Source: JASSUD01 sp031963005 (GTDB lineage Bacteria > Pseudomonadota > Gammaproteobacteria > Burkholderiales > Burkholderiaceae). From it: 64,000 bases of DNA. Below, piece by piece: positions 26,797 to 35,529 of this stretch. Under the pieces are notes generated by a model. The model searched no databases and was not told the origin of the DNA. It worked only from the letters and a program-made list of their open reading frames with translations. Positions within the stretch are counted from its first letter, which is position 1. Every line of letters begins with the position of its first letter. The stretch covers positions 124,001 through 188,000 of the forward strand of contig JASSUL010000002.1 in assembly GCA_031963005.1 (NCBI GenBank). Direction: 5' to 3'. Both the position numbers and the translations under genes were made by a program.

Positions 26797-27057
26797 GTGG
26801 GAAATAAAAAACTTAGCATAATAAAGAGGGGTAATGCTGTCTATGCATTATTGGGCAAGCAAGCAGAATTTACCGATGACATCCGCGATGCTCTGGAAAG
26901 GGCGCTGCAAGATAAAGATGAGGAAGTCAGGATGGAGGCTGCGGCAGTCTTAGAAAATCTTTTATTGAAATTTTTTCGTTTTTTTCGGCGGAAGTACTTT
27001 CGTTATCTAATCAAATTGTTTCAAATCAATAAGCACAGAAACTCATCTCCAGGCTGA
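26797..27057 (+). pseudogene. HEAT-repeat fragment
   Basis: A short frame from a GTG encodes one HEAT-like unit (DIRDALERALQDKDEEVRM followed by EAAAVLENLL). It then runs into basic, low-complexity residues that come from the direct repeat at 26968-27030. Only one to two units remain, so I treat it as a fragment of a larger HEAT-repeat gene. It could also be a spurious frame. Confidence 0.35.
26968..27030. repeat. diverged direct repeat, right copy
   Basis: This stretch (AAATTTTTTCG to CAAATCAAT) matches 19039-19102 in the same orientation. The two copies bracket the integrase remnant and hsdMSR, about 8 kb, and may be old attachment-site or duplication boundaries of the island. No tRNA 3' end is copied here, which weakens a simple attR reading. 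Confidence 0.6.
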
Positions 27058-27277
27058 TCCTCTGGAAATAGAGGATGCTAGATTTTTAGGGGAAATGCTC
27101 AAATATCCTCTTTTATCCTAACGCTCTAAAGCGGTAATGCATGGACTGGTAAGCTCTACACAAAGTGAACCTTTATGGGGAGTATAAGTAAAGCTAAAAA
27201 GTGACGTAATGTTTATTTTTATCTGGAAGGCTTCTCGATTTCCCAATCGTAAAATCTGTCTACAAACTAACCATCTT

Positions 27278-28606
27278 CTATAGTTTCCTTTTGGCAAGAT
27301 AAGGAGATGCGCGACGCTTAAGCACTTCCTGTACTAATGGCAATTGCATGATTCGGTGTTCTAGTTTTTGGCGCTGTGCGGTGGTTAATGGCAAATGCCG
27401 CATGGCGTTGGGCCATAGTGTCAAACATCTTTCAATCGTCTGCGTCACTATTTTAGAAGCTATGGCACTGCTTAGATCAAGTTGTTTGTACAACGAACGG
27501 TAGGTTTGTAAGGTCTGTGTGGTGAGCGCTGCATCGATGGCTTTATTGATCTGTAGATTAGGGGTTTCATCGAAATATAAAAAGACCGGCACCTGATCAT
27601 AGGCAGGAGCTAGTTCAGGGATACAACCATCTCGATAGCGAACCGAGAAGTTTTTTAAATGCGCATCGGCATTGCCTAACAGCGTGTTCACCACTTGCCG
27701 GCGTATATAAACGCCCACTTGTTGCTCTCCAGCATGGGTAGCATGCAATAAGATAGCCGCGACCGTCTCATAGTCAGAGCGTTTTCCATATTTGTGTTCA
27801 GGCATCTTGCTGAGCACTTGGCAAAAATCTTCGATATGGATGCGCCTCCCTCCGGTGAGGTGGTCAAAGCGACGTACGGCCAAAAACTCTTTTGCTGGCG
27901 AAAATAGGGTTTTAGTATGTCGCGTTTCGTCTAGCGCGCTGAGTGGCGCTATCCAGCACTCTGCAGTTTCAATGCCCGCTAATCGGGTTAATTCCATGCC
28001 CGCAAATTCGGTATACACCATATCACTGCGCTGGCGCGACGGAAATTTACCGATGATAGGAGTAATTTCTCCTTCAGCCTCTTGCGTAAGATGGATCGTG
28101 TAGCGTGTATTGCTCTCTAGTGCGGATAAAGCGAGCTTAAATTGCACTCCTGCTAGTGAGAAAGCATCCGTAATGGGCGCTTCCATGGGCTGTAAATGTC
28201 GATCTTGCTTGTCTGTAGCGTGTTTTAATTTGGCACTCTCTGAGGGTGTTTCTGCGCGCAGTGTAATAGCGCCAGGGAGATTATTGCCTGCCGCAGCTAA
28301 TAGTTCTAAGCCATCATGGACAGTAGTGTTTCGCTCGGCGGCTAGATATTCTCGTAATGGCCCTTCTGGCAGCAAATTATTAAAAAAAGGAGGTAGCCTC
28401 CCTAAACCTCGCGTTAATGTCGTGGCAGGTTGAGTGAAAAGCTGACGTGTGGCTTCTTCATTCCCACGCACATTGTAAGCAAGGGACAACGTAGGCCGCT
28501 GAAGGTTCGCTAGATAAGCCTCTTCTGCAAAAAATTGGTAGATATCCCCAAATTGCGATAGAAAGCCAACGCGCACCTCATGAAGGTAGACAGCTAGGAA
28601 TTTCAT
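27278..28606 (-). CDS. hipA: HipA-family serine/threonine kinase toxin
   Basis: HipA kinases phosphorylate host targets such as glutamyl-tRNA synthetase and slow growth; the cognate HipB neutralises them. The 442 residues have the HipA N-terminal domain (about 1-115, with LPPFFNNLLPEG at 71-82), the GVQFK segment at 153-157, the ATP-site VRRFDH near 244-249, the catalytic loop GNADAHLKNF at 311-320 and the metal-binding APAYDQ at 333-338. All key residues look present, so it is probably active. Its start overlaps the hipB stop by 4 bases (ATGA). The Escherichia target cannot be assumed here. Confidence 0.92.
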   Translation of the reverse strand: MKFLAVYLHEVRVGFLSQFGDIYQFFAEEAYLANLQRPTLSLAYNVRGNEEATRQLFTQPATTLTRGLGRLPPFFNNLLPEGPLREYLAAERNTTVHDGLELLAAAGNNLPGAITLRAETPSESAKLKHATDKQDRHLQPMEAPITDAFSLAGVQFKLALSALESNTRYTIHLTQEAEGEITPIIGKFPSRQRSDMVYTEFAGMELTRLAGIETAECWIAPLSALDETRHTKTLFSPAKEFLAVRRFDHLTGGRRIHIEDFCQVLSKMPEHKYGKRSDYETVAAILLHATHAGEQQVGVYIRRQVVNTLLGNADAHLKNFSVRYRDGCIPELAPAYDQVPVFLYFDETPNLQINKAIDAALTTQTLQTYRSLYKQLDLSSAIASKIVTQTIERCLTLWPNAMRHLPLTTAQRQKLEHRIMQLPLVQEVLKRRASPYLAKRKL

Positions 28607-28905
28607 AAGCGGTTTTTTTCAAGAAGAAAATCGATGCCAGTCTTTGTCTGTTGAGGTGCTAATGCGCCTCCACTGGCAATGACGGTTTGAAGCAAGGGTG
28701 CCAGAGTTTTAGGTACGAGCATCACTTCTACTTCCATAGCGTTAGTCAACGCAAGCAACGTAGATAATTGCGCATCGACTTCGCCTCGCTCAAGCTGTGA
28801 TAAACGCTGGCGAGACCAGCCGGTTTTCTCTAGGATGAGTGCCGTTTTGATGCCTGTACGTTTGCGTAGCGTTCGTAAAGATTGAAATAGAGTTTTATAT
28901 GACAT
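28603..28905 (-). CDS. hipB: HipB-type antitoxin, HTH regulator
   Basis: This 100-residue Xre-family protein carries a helix-turn-helix at about residues 13-60 (TALILEKTGWSRQRLSQLER). It is the antitoxin and autorepressor partner of HipA. The order antitoxin-toxin with a 4-base overlap is the classic translational coupling. A short tail after residue 75 is polar. The ATG at 28905 lies within one arm of an inverted repeat that may be its own operator. Confidence 0.9.
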   Translation of the reverse strand: MSYKTLFQSLRTLRKRTGIKTALILEKTGWSRQRLSQLERGEVDAQLSTLLALTNAMEVEVMLVPKTLAPLLQTVIASGGALAPQQTKTGIDFLLEKNRL

Positions 28906-28949
28906 ATATTTATAGAGTCATTTGTGAAATTGAATCATAATTATATGTC
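28901..28949 (-). promoter_or_regulatory. possible hipBA operator
   Basis: GACATATA (28901-28908) and TATATGTC (28942-28949) form a perfect 8 bp inverted repeat, centred just upstream of the hipB start codon. Autorepression by HipB at such palindromes is established for the family; use of this site is inferred. Confidence 0.45.
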
Positions 28950-29225
28950 TTTTATGCGTAGTATGGGTAAGTGTATTTCTGTTTGTGGCAGCGCGCTATA
29001 GCTATGTTGTAGCAAAACTTCGCCGACTTTTTGCCGTTATATTAACTAGTATAAAATAGTACATTGGGACTAATCTGAGTATATTTATTAGATCGGGGTT
29101 CGTTTCCTTAAAAAACGGATCGCCTCATAGCGCATTATCATAGAAGAATACACGCTTTTCTATTTCAAGCACTTCTCTTCTCTGGACATATAGCCTCCCT
29201 TATTTCTTATAGGACTATTTTTATA
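28950..29225. other. intergenic region, no gene seen
   Basis: The divergent gap between hipB and family X member 2 is AT-rich. I see no coding sequence or recognised repeat in it beyond the hipBA operator candidate. Confidence 0.5.
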
Positions 29226-30014
29226 ATGAACAGCCCTACAATAATAGCCCCTTCAAATTCTTCTGAAGCTTTTAGGCCACGCATATTTCCTGAAACGGCT
29301 AGTTCAGCTGCACAATCAGAAATCGAGGATTTATTAAAACCCTGTTTGCAAAAAAATAATGCACCCACACCCGATATGCTATTGAGGTTAATATTTTTAG
29401 GTGTACTTCTAGCTCAACAATCTGTGAATAAGTCGTCCTTTGGACTGCATTTTTTAGAAAATATTTTTATAGATTTACATTTAATTAAATCAGAAGATAG
29501 GAATAATACTATCCCAGAATGGTATGCTAGTTTAGGCACGGATGAGGTAAGGGAACTTCTCAAAAAAGTCAAAGAGAATTTAATTTCTATTTTATATCAT
29601 GGAGCATCAGAGGAAATTCAAGAAGAAAAAAACATACTTTTAAAAGATACAGAATGGAGCGAGTTAACGGTTAAAAAATTGAATGATATAGGAGAAAAAT
29701 CGATGGACGCTATTGAAAATAGATTTACCATCACTGTACAAAAAATGTACTCAATAAAAAATGCGAATTTAAGCTATTGGTATTTGCCACTTTTATTATT
29801 TTATTTTATAGTAGATAAAATAAAACTTTCTCTCAGGAAATTAATTCTATTTATGCTTGGAGTAAGTGAGGGTGATGCAATCAGTATATCTTTTACTTCA
29901 GGATTTCTCGGAACTGAAAAGCAAAGGCTTGATGAATGCTATAAGCTCATTCAATATGAAATGACTCAATGTATTTTTCCAAACAGCATAATATCCTTGA
30001 TTAGAAAATTCTAA
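29226..30014 (+). CDS. novel family X protein, member 2
   Basis: This 262-residue protein is unrecognised but is a paralogue of 15062-15841. It shares EIEDLLKP followed by APTPDMLLRLI (residues 46-56), DLHLIKS, the hydrophobic segment YLPLLLFYFIVDKIK (about 186-200) and the C-terminal YEMTQCIFP. The central region differs but keeps its length and charge pattern, so the two have diverged for some time while the ends were kept. There is no signal peptide. It stands alone between hipBA and the pot genes. Function is unknown; exposure to the host is a guess from context. Confidence 0.7.
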   Translation: MNSPTIIAPSNSSEAFRPRIFPETASSAAQSEIEDLLKPCLQKNNAPTPDMLLRLIFLGVLLAQQSVNKSSFGLHFLENIFIDLHLIKSEDRNNTIPEWYASLGTDEVRELLKKVKENLISILYHGASEEIQEEKNILLKDTEWSELTVKKLNDIGEKSMDAIENRFTITVQKMYSIKNANLSYWYLPLLLFYFIVDKIKLSLRKLILFMLGVSEGDAISISFTSGFLGTEKQRLDECYKLIQYEMTQCIFPNSIISLIRKF

Positions 30015-30509
30015 ACGAATTTATATATCTATTTTTTAAAATAGAAACGCCATAAATGCAATATAGGCAGAGCGGTATGTGCTCTGCCTAAACTTTATCC
30101 AGCTTCTCTTACCTCAATGCCGCAGCTAAATGCCAAGCTATAGTCAGACATACGGGCTAAAGCAATCAAGAGCGTCCAAATACTACAAATAGTATCTGGG
30201 TACATTGACCTTACCTATCCCCTTCAAAAAATAACCTCACTTATCACTCTCAGGAGATGCGAAACGAGGGTAATTCCACTTTTTATAAGTGCTATACTCG
30301 ATAGCGATATTTGAATAGGTAAGATACCTAGAGCTCTTAGAGGGTAGGGCTATTCATTCCCTCCGAAAAGCGGAACCTCTTTATCTGTATTAGTAGGGCT
30401 CGGAGTCTTAAATGCATTTGAGATGCGCGCTTGCTGCTAGATATCTGTTCAGCGCTGTGTAATATAATCGGTCTGTTGGACTTTTCTAAAAGGGTCAATC
30501 GACCTGCAT
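30015..30509. other. intergenic region with hairpin
   Basis: The stretch holds a hairpin (AGGCAGAGC/GCTCTGCCT, 30065-30089) that may terminate family X member 2, although its T-tract is poor. I see no credible gene in the rest. Confidence 0.5.
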
Positions 30510-30740
30510 TCAAACGCTCGAATTCGGTGTGGCGCGCGTAAAGCGAATTGCTCTGCCTTCGCGTTGAATTCTTTCCCAGATTACGTGTTTTTCTTCTTGC
30601 GATAACATTACCCAATTGGCGACTTCTTCTGCTGTGCGGCCGCAGCCTTGGCATTCTTCGTCAAAAAGCGTAGAACAAATGCCAATGCAGGGGCTATCAA
30701 GTAATTCAGACGGATCAGAAGGTAGGGCGGGCATGGGCAA
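30510..30740 (-). CDS. DUF1289 family protein
   Basis: This 76-residue protein matches the DUF1289 family, small cysteine proteins of proteobacteria with no firm function. The diagnostic stretch is SPCIGICSTLFDEECQGCGR at residues 16-35, with four cysteines that could bind metal or an iron-sulfur cluster, followed by EEVANW. It is transcribed away from potF and appears to be a single gene. Confidence 0.85.
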   Translation of the reverse strand: MPMPALPSDPSELLDSPCIGICSTLFDEECQGCGRTAEEVANWVMLSQEEKHVIWERIQREGRAIRFTRATPNSSV

Positions 30741-30950
30741 TCAGCGTGAGATCAGCGTGAAAATGGGGGCTGTGTATAGTGTAGTGTAAAGCAAGCGTGT
30801 TGTTGGGTAGTGAATAATAACTACGCTGAACGGTGGTTTAACCGTCATTTCCTATAGTTATTTCCTGTATTTATTCCTCATAAATGCGCTGTTTTTAAGG
30901 CGACGCATCATTTTTAAACGGTTATACACAGATTGCTGGAGAAAAGGCTC

Positions 30951-32054
30951 ATGAAGATCCTGCTTCGCTGGATTTGCTCTGCAATATGGACGCTGTGCGC
31001 ATTGCCTGTTGTGGCAGCGGCTAAGCCAGAGGCAACGCTGAACGTCTACAATTGGTCAGACTATATCGCGCCTAATACGGTTTCTGAATTTGAAAAGCAA
31101 GAAAGGATTGCTGTTCGGTATGACGTGTATGATCGCGTAGATACGCTACACGCAAAGCTATTAACAGGTCATACAGGCTACGATATTGTTGTTCCTACTA
31201 GTAATTATGCAGGCCGACAAATTGCAGCAGGGATGTTTATGCCGCTGGATCGTAGTCAAATGCCCAATCTCAAGCATTTGGATCCCGCTTGGATGCGTTT
31301 TGTATCCAGTATCGATCCAGAAAATCGTTATGTCATTCCTTGGGCGTACGGAACGACGGGGCTTGCTTATAATGTTGAGAAAGTACAAGAAATTTTAGGG
31401 AAAGAGGTCGCATTAGATCGCTGGGATATATTATTTAATCCCCAATATGTATCCAAACTCAGGCGCTGTGGAGTATCGATGCTCGATGCGCCTGATCAAA
31501 TGTTTGCAACCGTATTGCACTATTTGGGCAAAGATCCGAATAGTACCAATCCAGCAGACTACCGATTAGCACTCCAGACGCTGAAAAAAATTCGCCCCTA
31601 TATCACCCAATTTAATTCTTCGGGTTATATCAACGATATGGTAGGCGGTGATGTCTGTATGGCGTATGGTTGGTCCGGAGATATGGCGATTGCCCGGCGG
31701 CGTGCAGAAGAGGCTCAAAAGCCCTACCGTATTCAATACTTTATTCCTCAGGGAGGGGCGCCTATTTGGTTTGATGTCATGGCTATTCCTAAAGATGCAC
31801 CGCATCCGCAAGCAGCCATGAAGTGGATAAACTATATTGAAACGCCGCATGTGCATGCAGCGATTACGAATAAAGTCTTCTATCCTAATGCCAATAAAGA
31901 AGCGCGCAATGATGTCCGTCCGGAGATTTTGCAAGATCCGACGGTTTACCCTTCTGAAGAAGTGATGAAAACCTTATTTCCGCTCTCTCCATTGCCGCTC
32001 AATATCATGCGTTTACAAACTCGCTTGTGGCAGGAGTTCAAAAGTGGATATTAA
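30951..32054 (+). CDS. potF: polyamine ABC transporter, periplasmic binding protein
   Basis: PotF-type proteins capture putrescine (or spermidine) in the periplasm for the PotGHI importer. The 367 residues start with a signal peptide (about 1-24, ending VVAAAK). The mature part opens TLNVYNWSDYIAPNTV, the family hallmark, and has YDIVVPTSNY and the PWAYGTTGLAYN stretch. The ATG at 30951 has GGAGA eight bases upstream; a TTG at 30933 only extends it. A 12 bp hairpin and 230 bp separate it from potG. Import of host polyamines would suit an intracellular life; this is inferred. Confidence 0.93.
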   Translation: MKILLRWICSAIWTLCALPVVAAAKPEATLNVYNWSDYIAPNTVSEFEKQERIAVRYDVYDRVDTLHAKLLTGHTGYDIVVPTSNYAGRQIAAGMFMPLDRSQMPNLKHLDPAWMRFVSSIDPENRYVIPWAYGTTGLAYNVEKVQEILGKEVALDRWDILFNPQYVSKLRRCGVSMLDAPDQMFATVLHYLGKDPNSTNPADYRLALQTLKKIRPYITQFNSSGYINDMVGGDVCMAYGWSGDMAIARRRAEEAQKPYRIQYFIPQGGAPIWFDVMAIPKDAPHPQAAMKWINYIETPHVHAAITNKVFYPNANKEARNDVRPEILQDPTVYPSEEVMKTLFPLSPLPLNIMRLQTRLWQEFKSGY

Positions 32055-32143
32055 TGTGCAAGAAGAGGGTGCTTGCGCAATATAAGAGTATGCAAGCGCT
32101 GCAAAGGGCTTTAATATTTAGGTTTTCTGACTTGGTCACAAAT

Positions 32144-32181
32144 ATGCCTGATAGGGGTCTTACATGTCTCCTATCAGGCAT
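32144..32181 (+). terminator. hairpin between potF and potG
   Basis: A perfect 12 bp stem (ATGCCTGATAGG with CCTATCAGGCAT) is followed by a weak T-rich stretch. It may partly terminate after potF, which would give more binding protein than transporter. Confidence 0.6.
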
Positions 32182-32284
32182 TCTATATCTCTTTGATGAG
32201 AAGTGCTTTGAGATCGGGCTGTAGAGCCTGCACTCTCATGTCACCTCGGACTCTTTTTGATTGGCTGCAAAAAAGGGCTGCTGA

Positions 32285-33373
32285 ATGGACGAATTTGTTC
32301 AGATTATCGACGTCGTCAAAAAATTTGGTCAAAGCGTTGCGTTGCAACACGTGAATTTGACGATTAAAAAAGGCGAAATCTTTGCACTGTTAGGCAGTTC
32401 TGGATGTGGCAAGTCCACTTTATTGCGCATGCTCGCGGGCTTTGAGCCCATTACGTCGGGTAAAATTTTGCTAGATGGTCAAGATTTAGCGGCGATGCCG
32501 CCTTATCAACGACCGGTGAATATGATGTTTCAGTCTTATGCACTGTTTCCCCATATGACAGTGGAAGCAAATGTTGCATTTGGCTTGAAGCAAGAAAAAG
32601 TTCCAAAAGCAGAATTACAAGAGCGCGTGGCTGCTGCGCTGAATTTGGTGCAAATGGGCCGTTACGCAAAACGCAAACCTTATCAACTCTCAGGCGGCCA
32701 GCAGCAGCGTGTAGCGTTGGCTAGAAGTCTGGTAAAACGTCCTAAACTGTTATTGCTTGATGAGCCTATGTCTGCGCTCGACAAGCAAATCCGTTCACGT
32801 ACGCAAATTGAACTGGTCGATATTCTCGACAAAGTGGGCGTCACTTGCATCATGGTTACGCATGATCAAGAAGAGGCGATGGCGATGGTGGATCGTTTAG
32901 CTGTGATGAGTGAAGGGCGGATTGTGCAAGTAGGCACGCCGCATGAGATCTATGAATATCCTAACAGCCGCTTTTGCGCAGAGTTTATTGGATCAACCAA
33001 TATTTTTACAGGCGCGATCGTCGAGGATGAATCCGATCACGTATATATTGAAAGCCCTGATCTTGCCCAGCGCTTCTATGTGAACCACGGTGTAACAGGG
33101 GAATTAGGAATGGAAGTAACCGTTTCTATACGCCCAGAGCGCATTGCGGTAACCCGCGAGGCTCCTAAACAAAACCATAATTGGACGCAAGGCAAGGTCA
33201 GCAATATTGTGTATATGGGGGGCTATACCGTCTATCACATTGCGCTTTCTTCGCAACGCACCATTACCGCGCATATGCCGAGCTCAGAACTCCCAGAATC
33301 AGAGCTGCCCACCTACGAGGATGAAGTATTTGTCAGTTGGGGCCCCGCTTCAGCAAGGGTATTAAGCATATGA
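32285..33373 (+). CDS. potG: polyamine ABC transporter, ATPase
   Basis: PotG powers polyamine import. The 362 residues show Walker A GSSGCGKST at 37-45, the Q-loop MMFQSYALFPHMTV, the signature LSGGQQQRVAL from 135, Walker B LLLLDEPMSALD near 156-167, and the switch histidine in MVTHDQEEAM. The C-terminal ~110 residues are the TOBE domain, with SIRPERIAV. potH overlaps its stop by 4 bases. No key residue is missing. Confidence 0.95.
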   Translation: MDEFVQIIDVVKKFGQSVALQHVNLTIKKGEIFALLGSSGCGKSTLLRMLAGFEPITSGKILLDGQDLAAMPPYQRPVNMMFQSYALFPHMTVEANVAFGLKQEKVPKAELQERVAAALNLVQMGRYAKRKPYQLSGGQQQRVALARSLVKRPKLLLLDEPMSALDKQIRSRTQIELVDILDKVGVTCIMVTHDQEEAMAMVDRLAVMSEGRIVQVGTPHEIYEYPNSRFCAEFIGSTNIFTGAIVEDESDHVYIESPDLAQRFYVNHGVTGELGMEVTVSIRPERIAVTREAPKQNHNWTQGKVSNIVYMGGYTVYHIALSSQRTITAHMPSSELPESELPTYEDEVFVSWGPASARVLSI

Positions 33374-34377
33374 GTCAAATTGTGAAGCAGCAGCTTGCCG
33401 CGCTTCTTTGGGGGGTATGGGATTGTATTCACCTGCTTTTGATTGCCCCTGCGCGCACTATCTGGGCAGAAGTAGTGCAGCGGCTGAACCTATCTGGGCG
33501 TACGGCGGTCATAGCTGGCCCTTATATTTGGCTATTACTTTTTTTCTGTGTGCCGTTTCTGATTATTGTCAAAATCAGTTTTGCAGACATACGCTTAGGC
33601 ACTCCGCCTTATACCAATTTATTAGAGCTCAAAGAAGGCGTGCTGCATATCACGCTGCAGCTGTCGCATTATGCATTTTTAATCACTGATAGCCTGTATT
33701 TCGCAACGTATTTAAATTCTCTGAAGGTCGCGGCGATCTCTACATTGATTTGCCTGATTATCGGCTATCCGATGGCCTATAGCATTGCGCGTGCGCAGCC
33801 TAAGCAGCGTAGTCTGCTGTTGATGGCCATGATGCTACCGTTCTGGACTTCTTTTTTAATCCGCGTTTACGCTTGGATTGGCCTGCTGAAAAACAATGGC
33901 TTGATCAATCAGTTTTTAATGTCTATCGGGTTGATTCATACCCCATTAGAGCTGTATCACACGAATATCGCGGTATATATCGGTATGGTGTACTCCTATT
34001 TGCCATTTTTGGTGATGCCTTTATACGCGCATTTAGTCAAAATGGATTTGACTCTGCTCGAAGCCGCCTATGACTTAGGTGCTCGTCCCTGGAAGGCTTT
34101 TTTACATATTACTTTGCCTTTATCCAAAAATGGCGTCATTGCAGGTTGCTTATTGGTGTTTATCCCCGCTGCAGGGGAGTATGTGATCCCTGAGTTGTTA
34201 GGCGGAGCAGATACCCTCATGATTGGGCGCGTGCTATGGGATGAATTTTTCAATAATGCGGACTGGCCTATGGCTTCTGCAGTGACCTGCGCTATGGTTT
34301 TGTTATTATTAGTACCTATAGCGAGTTTTCAGCATTTTCAAAGTAAAGAGTTAGAGAAGAAATTAGAGAAGGGGTAG
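33370..34377 (+). CDS. potH: polyamine ABC transporter permease PotH
   Basis: PotH is one of two membrane permeases of the importer. The 335 residues have an N-terminal amphipathic part, about six membrane helices and the EAA-type loop LEAAYDLGARPWKAF near residue 232. The ATG at 33370 overlaps the potG stop (ATGA), implying coupled translation. An in-frame ATG at 33337 lies inside potG and would add 11 residues that do not fit. potI follows after a 160 bp gap. Confidence 0.93.
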   Translation: MSQIVKQQLAALLWGVWDCIHLLLIAPARTIWAEVVQRLNLSGRTAVIAGPYIWLLLFFCVPFLIIVKISFADIRLGTPPYTNLLELKEGVLHITLQLSHYAFLITDSLYFATYLNSLKVAAISTLICLIIGYPMAYSIARAQPKQRSLLLMAMMLPFWTSFLIRVYAWIGLLKNNGLINQFLMSIGLIHTPLELYHTNIAVYIGMVYSYLPFLVMPLYAHLVKMDLTLLEAAYDLGARPWKAFLHITLPLSKNGVIAGCLLVFIPAAGEYVIPELLGGADTLMIGRVLWDEFFNNADWPMASAVTCAMVLLLLVPIASFQHFQSKELEKKLEKG

Positions 34378-34537
34378 GTAGCTCATATTCTCTGTTGAAT
34401 CGAGGATTTTTATAGCGCTAAAAAGCGTGTGGGCACAGATGTAGTGTGCTCAATCCCGGTTTTTTTCAGTGAGTACCTCCGCTCTCCATTTATCTCAAAC
34501 ACGGTATTTCACGCATTGATGGATCCGTACAATTGCC

Positions 34538-35368
34538 ATGATTCGATCCTCGCTTCGTCCATCTCGCATACGCTTGTTTATGCTGGTTATGGGGCTTTTA
34601 TTTTTATATATCCCCATCATCAGCATTATTGTGTATTCCTTCAATGCGTCTACCTTATCTACGGTCTGGACGCACTTTTCATTGAAATGGTATGGTGAGC
34701 TCTTTCATGATCAGGAATTATTAGATGCAGCCTGGCTTTCTTTGCGCATAGCGGTGATGACGGCTTGTGCCGCGGTGGCATTGGGAACTTGGGCAGGTTT
34801 CGTACTTGCGCGCATGGGACGTTTTAGAGGGGTAACACTCTATAACGCCATGATTAATGCGCCTTTAGTGATTCCTGAAGTGATTCAGGGTATCTCTTTA
34901 TTGCTTTTATTTATCGAGCTGGGCAATTGGTTAGGTTGGCCTAAAGAACGTGGCATGTTGATGATTTGGGTGGGACATGTCGTATTGTGTATGGCCTATG
35001 TGGCCGTGATTGTGCAATCTCGCGTGCGTGAACTCAATCCTGCTTTGGAAGAAGCGGCGTTAGATCTGGGCGCCACGCCATTCAAAGTCTTTTTCAGTAT
35101 TACACTTCCCCTTATTTCACAAGCGCTGTTAGCGGGTTGGCTGCTTTCTTTTACGCTTTCGATGGATGATTTAATTCTCTCCGCGTTCTTATCAGGCCCT
35201 GGCGCAACGACTTTGCCGCTGGTGGTATTTTCACGTGTACGTTTGGGGATTAACCCAGAAATCAATGCGCTTGCTACGTTATTTATTACTTTTATAACGG
35301 TCAGCGTCATTATTGTAAATCGACTGTTACATAGTTCGGAACAGCGCAGAATGATGCGTATTGTGTAG
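34538..35368 (+). CDS. potI: polyamine ABC transporter permease PotI
   Basis: PotI is the second permease. The 276 residues show the N-terminal helix FLYIPIISIIVYSFN, then about five more helices and the EAA loop LEEAALDLGATPFKVFF near residue 170. PLVIPEVIQGISLLLLF is the conserved central segment. It completes a full potFGHI set. The 160 bp gap after potH is longer than usual for this operon and holds no recognisable element. Confidence 0.93.
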   Translation: MIRSSLRPSRIRLFMLVMGLLFLYIPIISIIVYSFNASTLSTVWTHFSLKWYGELFHDQELLDAAWLSLRIAVMTACAAVALGTWAGFVLARMGRFRGVTLYNAMINAPLVIPEVIQGISLLLLFIELGNWLGWPKERGMLMIWVGHVVLCMAYVAVIVQSRVRELNPALEEAALDLGATPFKVFFSITLPLISQALLAGWLLSFTLSMDDLILSAFLSGPGATTLPLVVFSRVRLGINPEINALATLFITFITVSVIIVNRLLHSSEQRRMMRIV

Positions 35369-35404
35369 AGAATGCGTGTGTATTATTGAAAACGGGTGTG
35401 AAAG

Positions 35405-35464
35405 ATGAAATTGCGCTATTTGCACCCTATTACTGTATTAAAAGACCGTAAAGGCAACTACTGA
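35405..35464 (+). CDS. possible 19-residue leader peptide before sucA
   Basis: A short frame, ATG at 35405 with GAAAG just before it, encodes 19 residues beginning MKLRYLHPITVLKD and ending GNY. It lies between potI and sucA. It is too short to prove by sequence and may be chance. Confidence 0.2.
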   Translation: MKLRYLHPITVLKDRKGNY

Positions 35465-35529
35465 ATACCGGCCGAATGTAGCCGCTGTGCTGCTGTGTGG
35501 ATCCATTTTTGTTGATATTTAAAGAAAAA

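Noticed and set aside
30337..30654. A 105-residue minus-strand frame overlapping the DUF1289 gene
   Set aside because: It overlaps the recognised DUF1289 gene in another frame and has an arginine-rich, motif-free translation.
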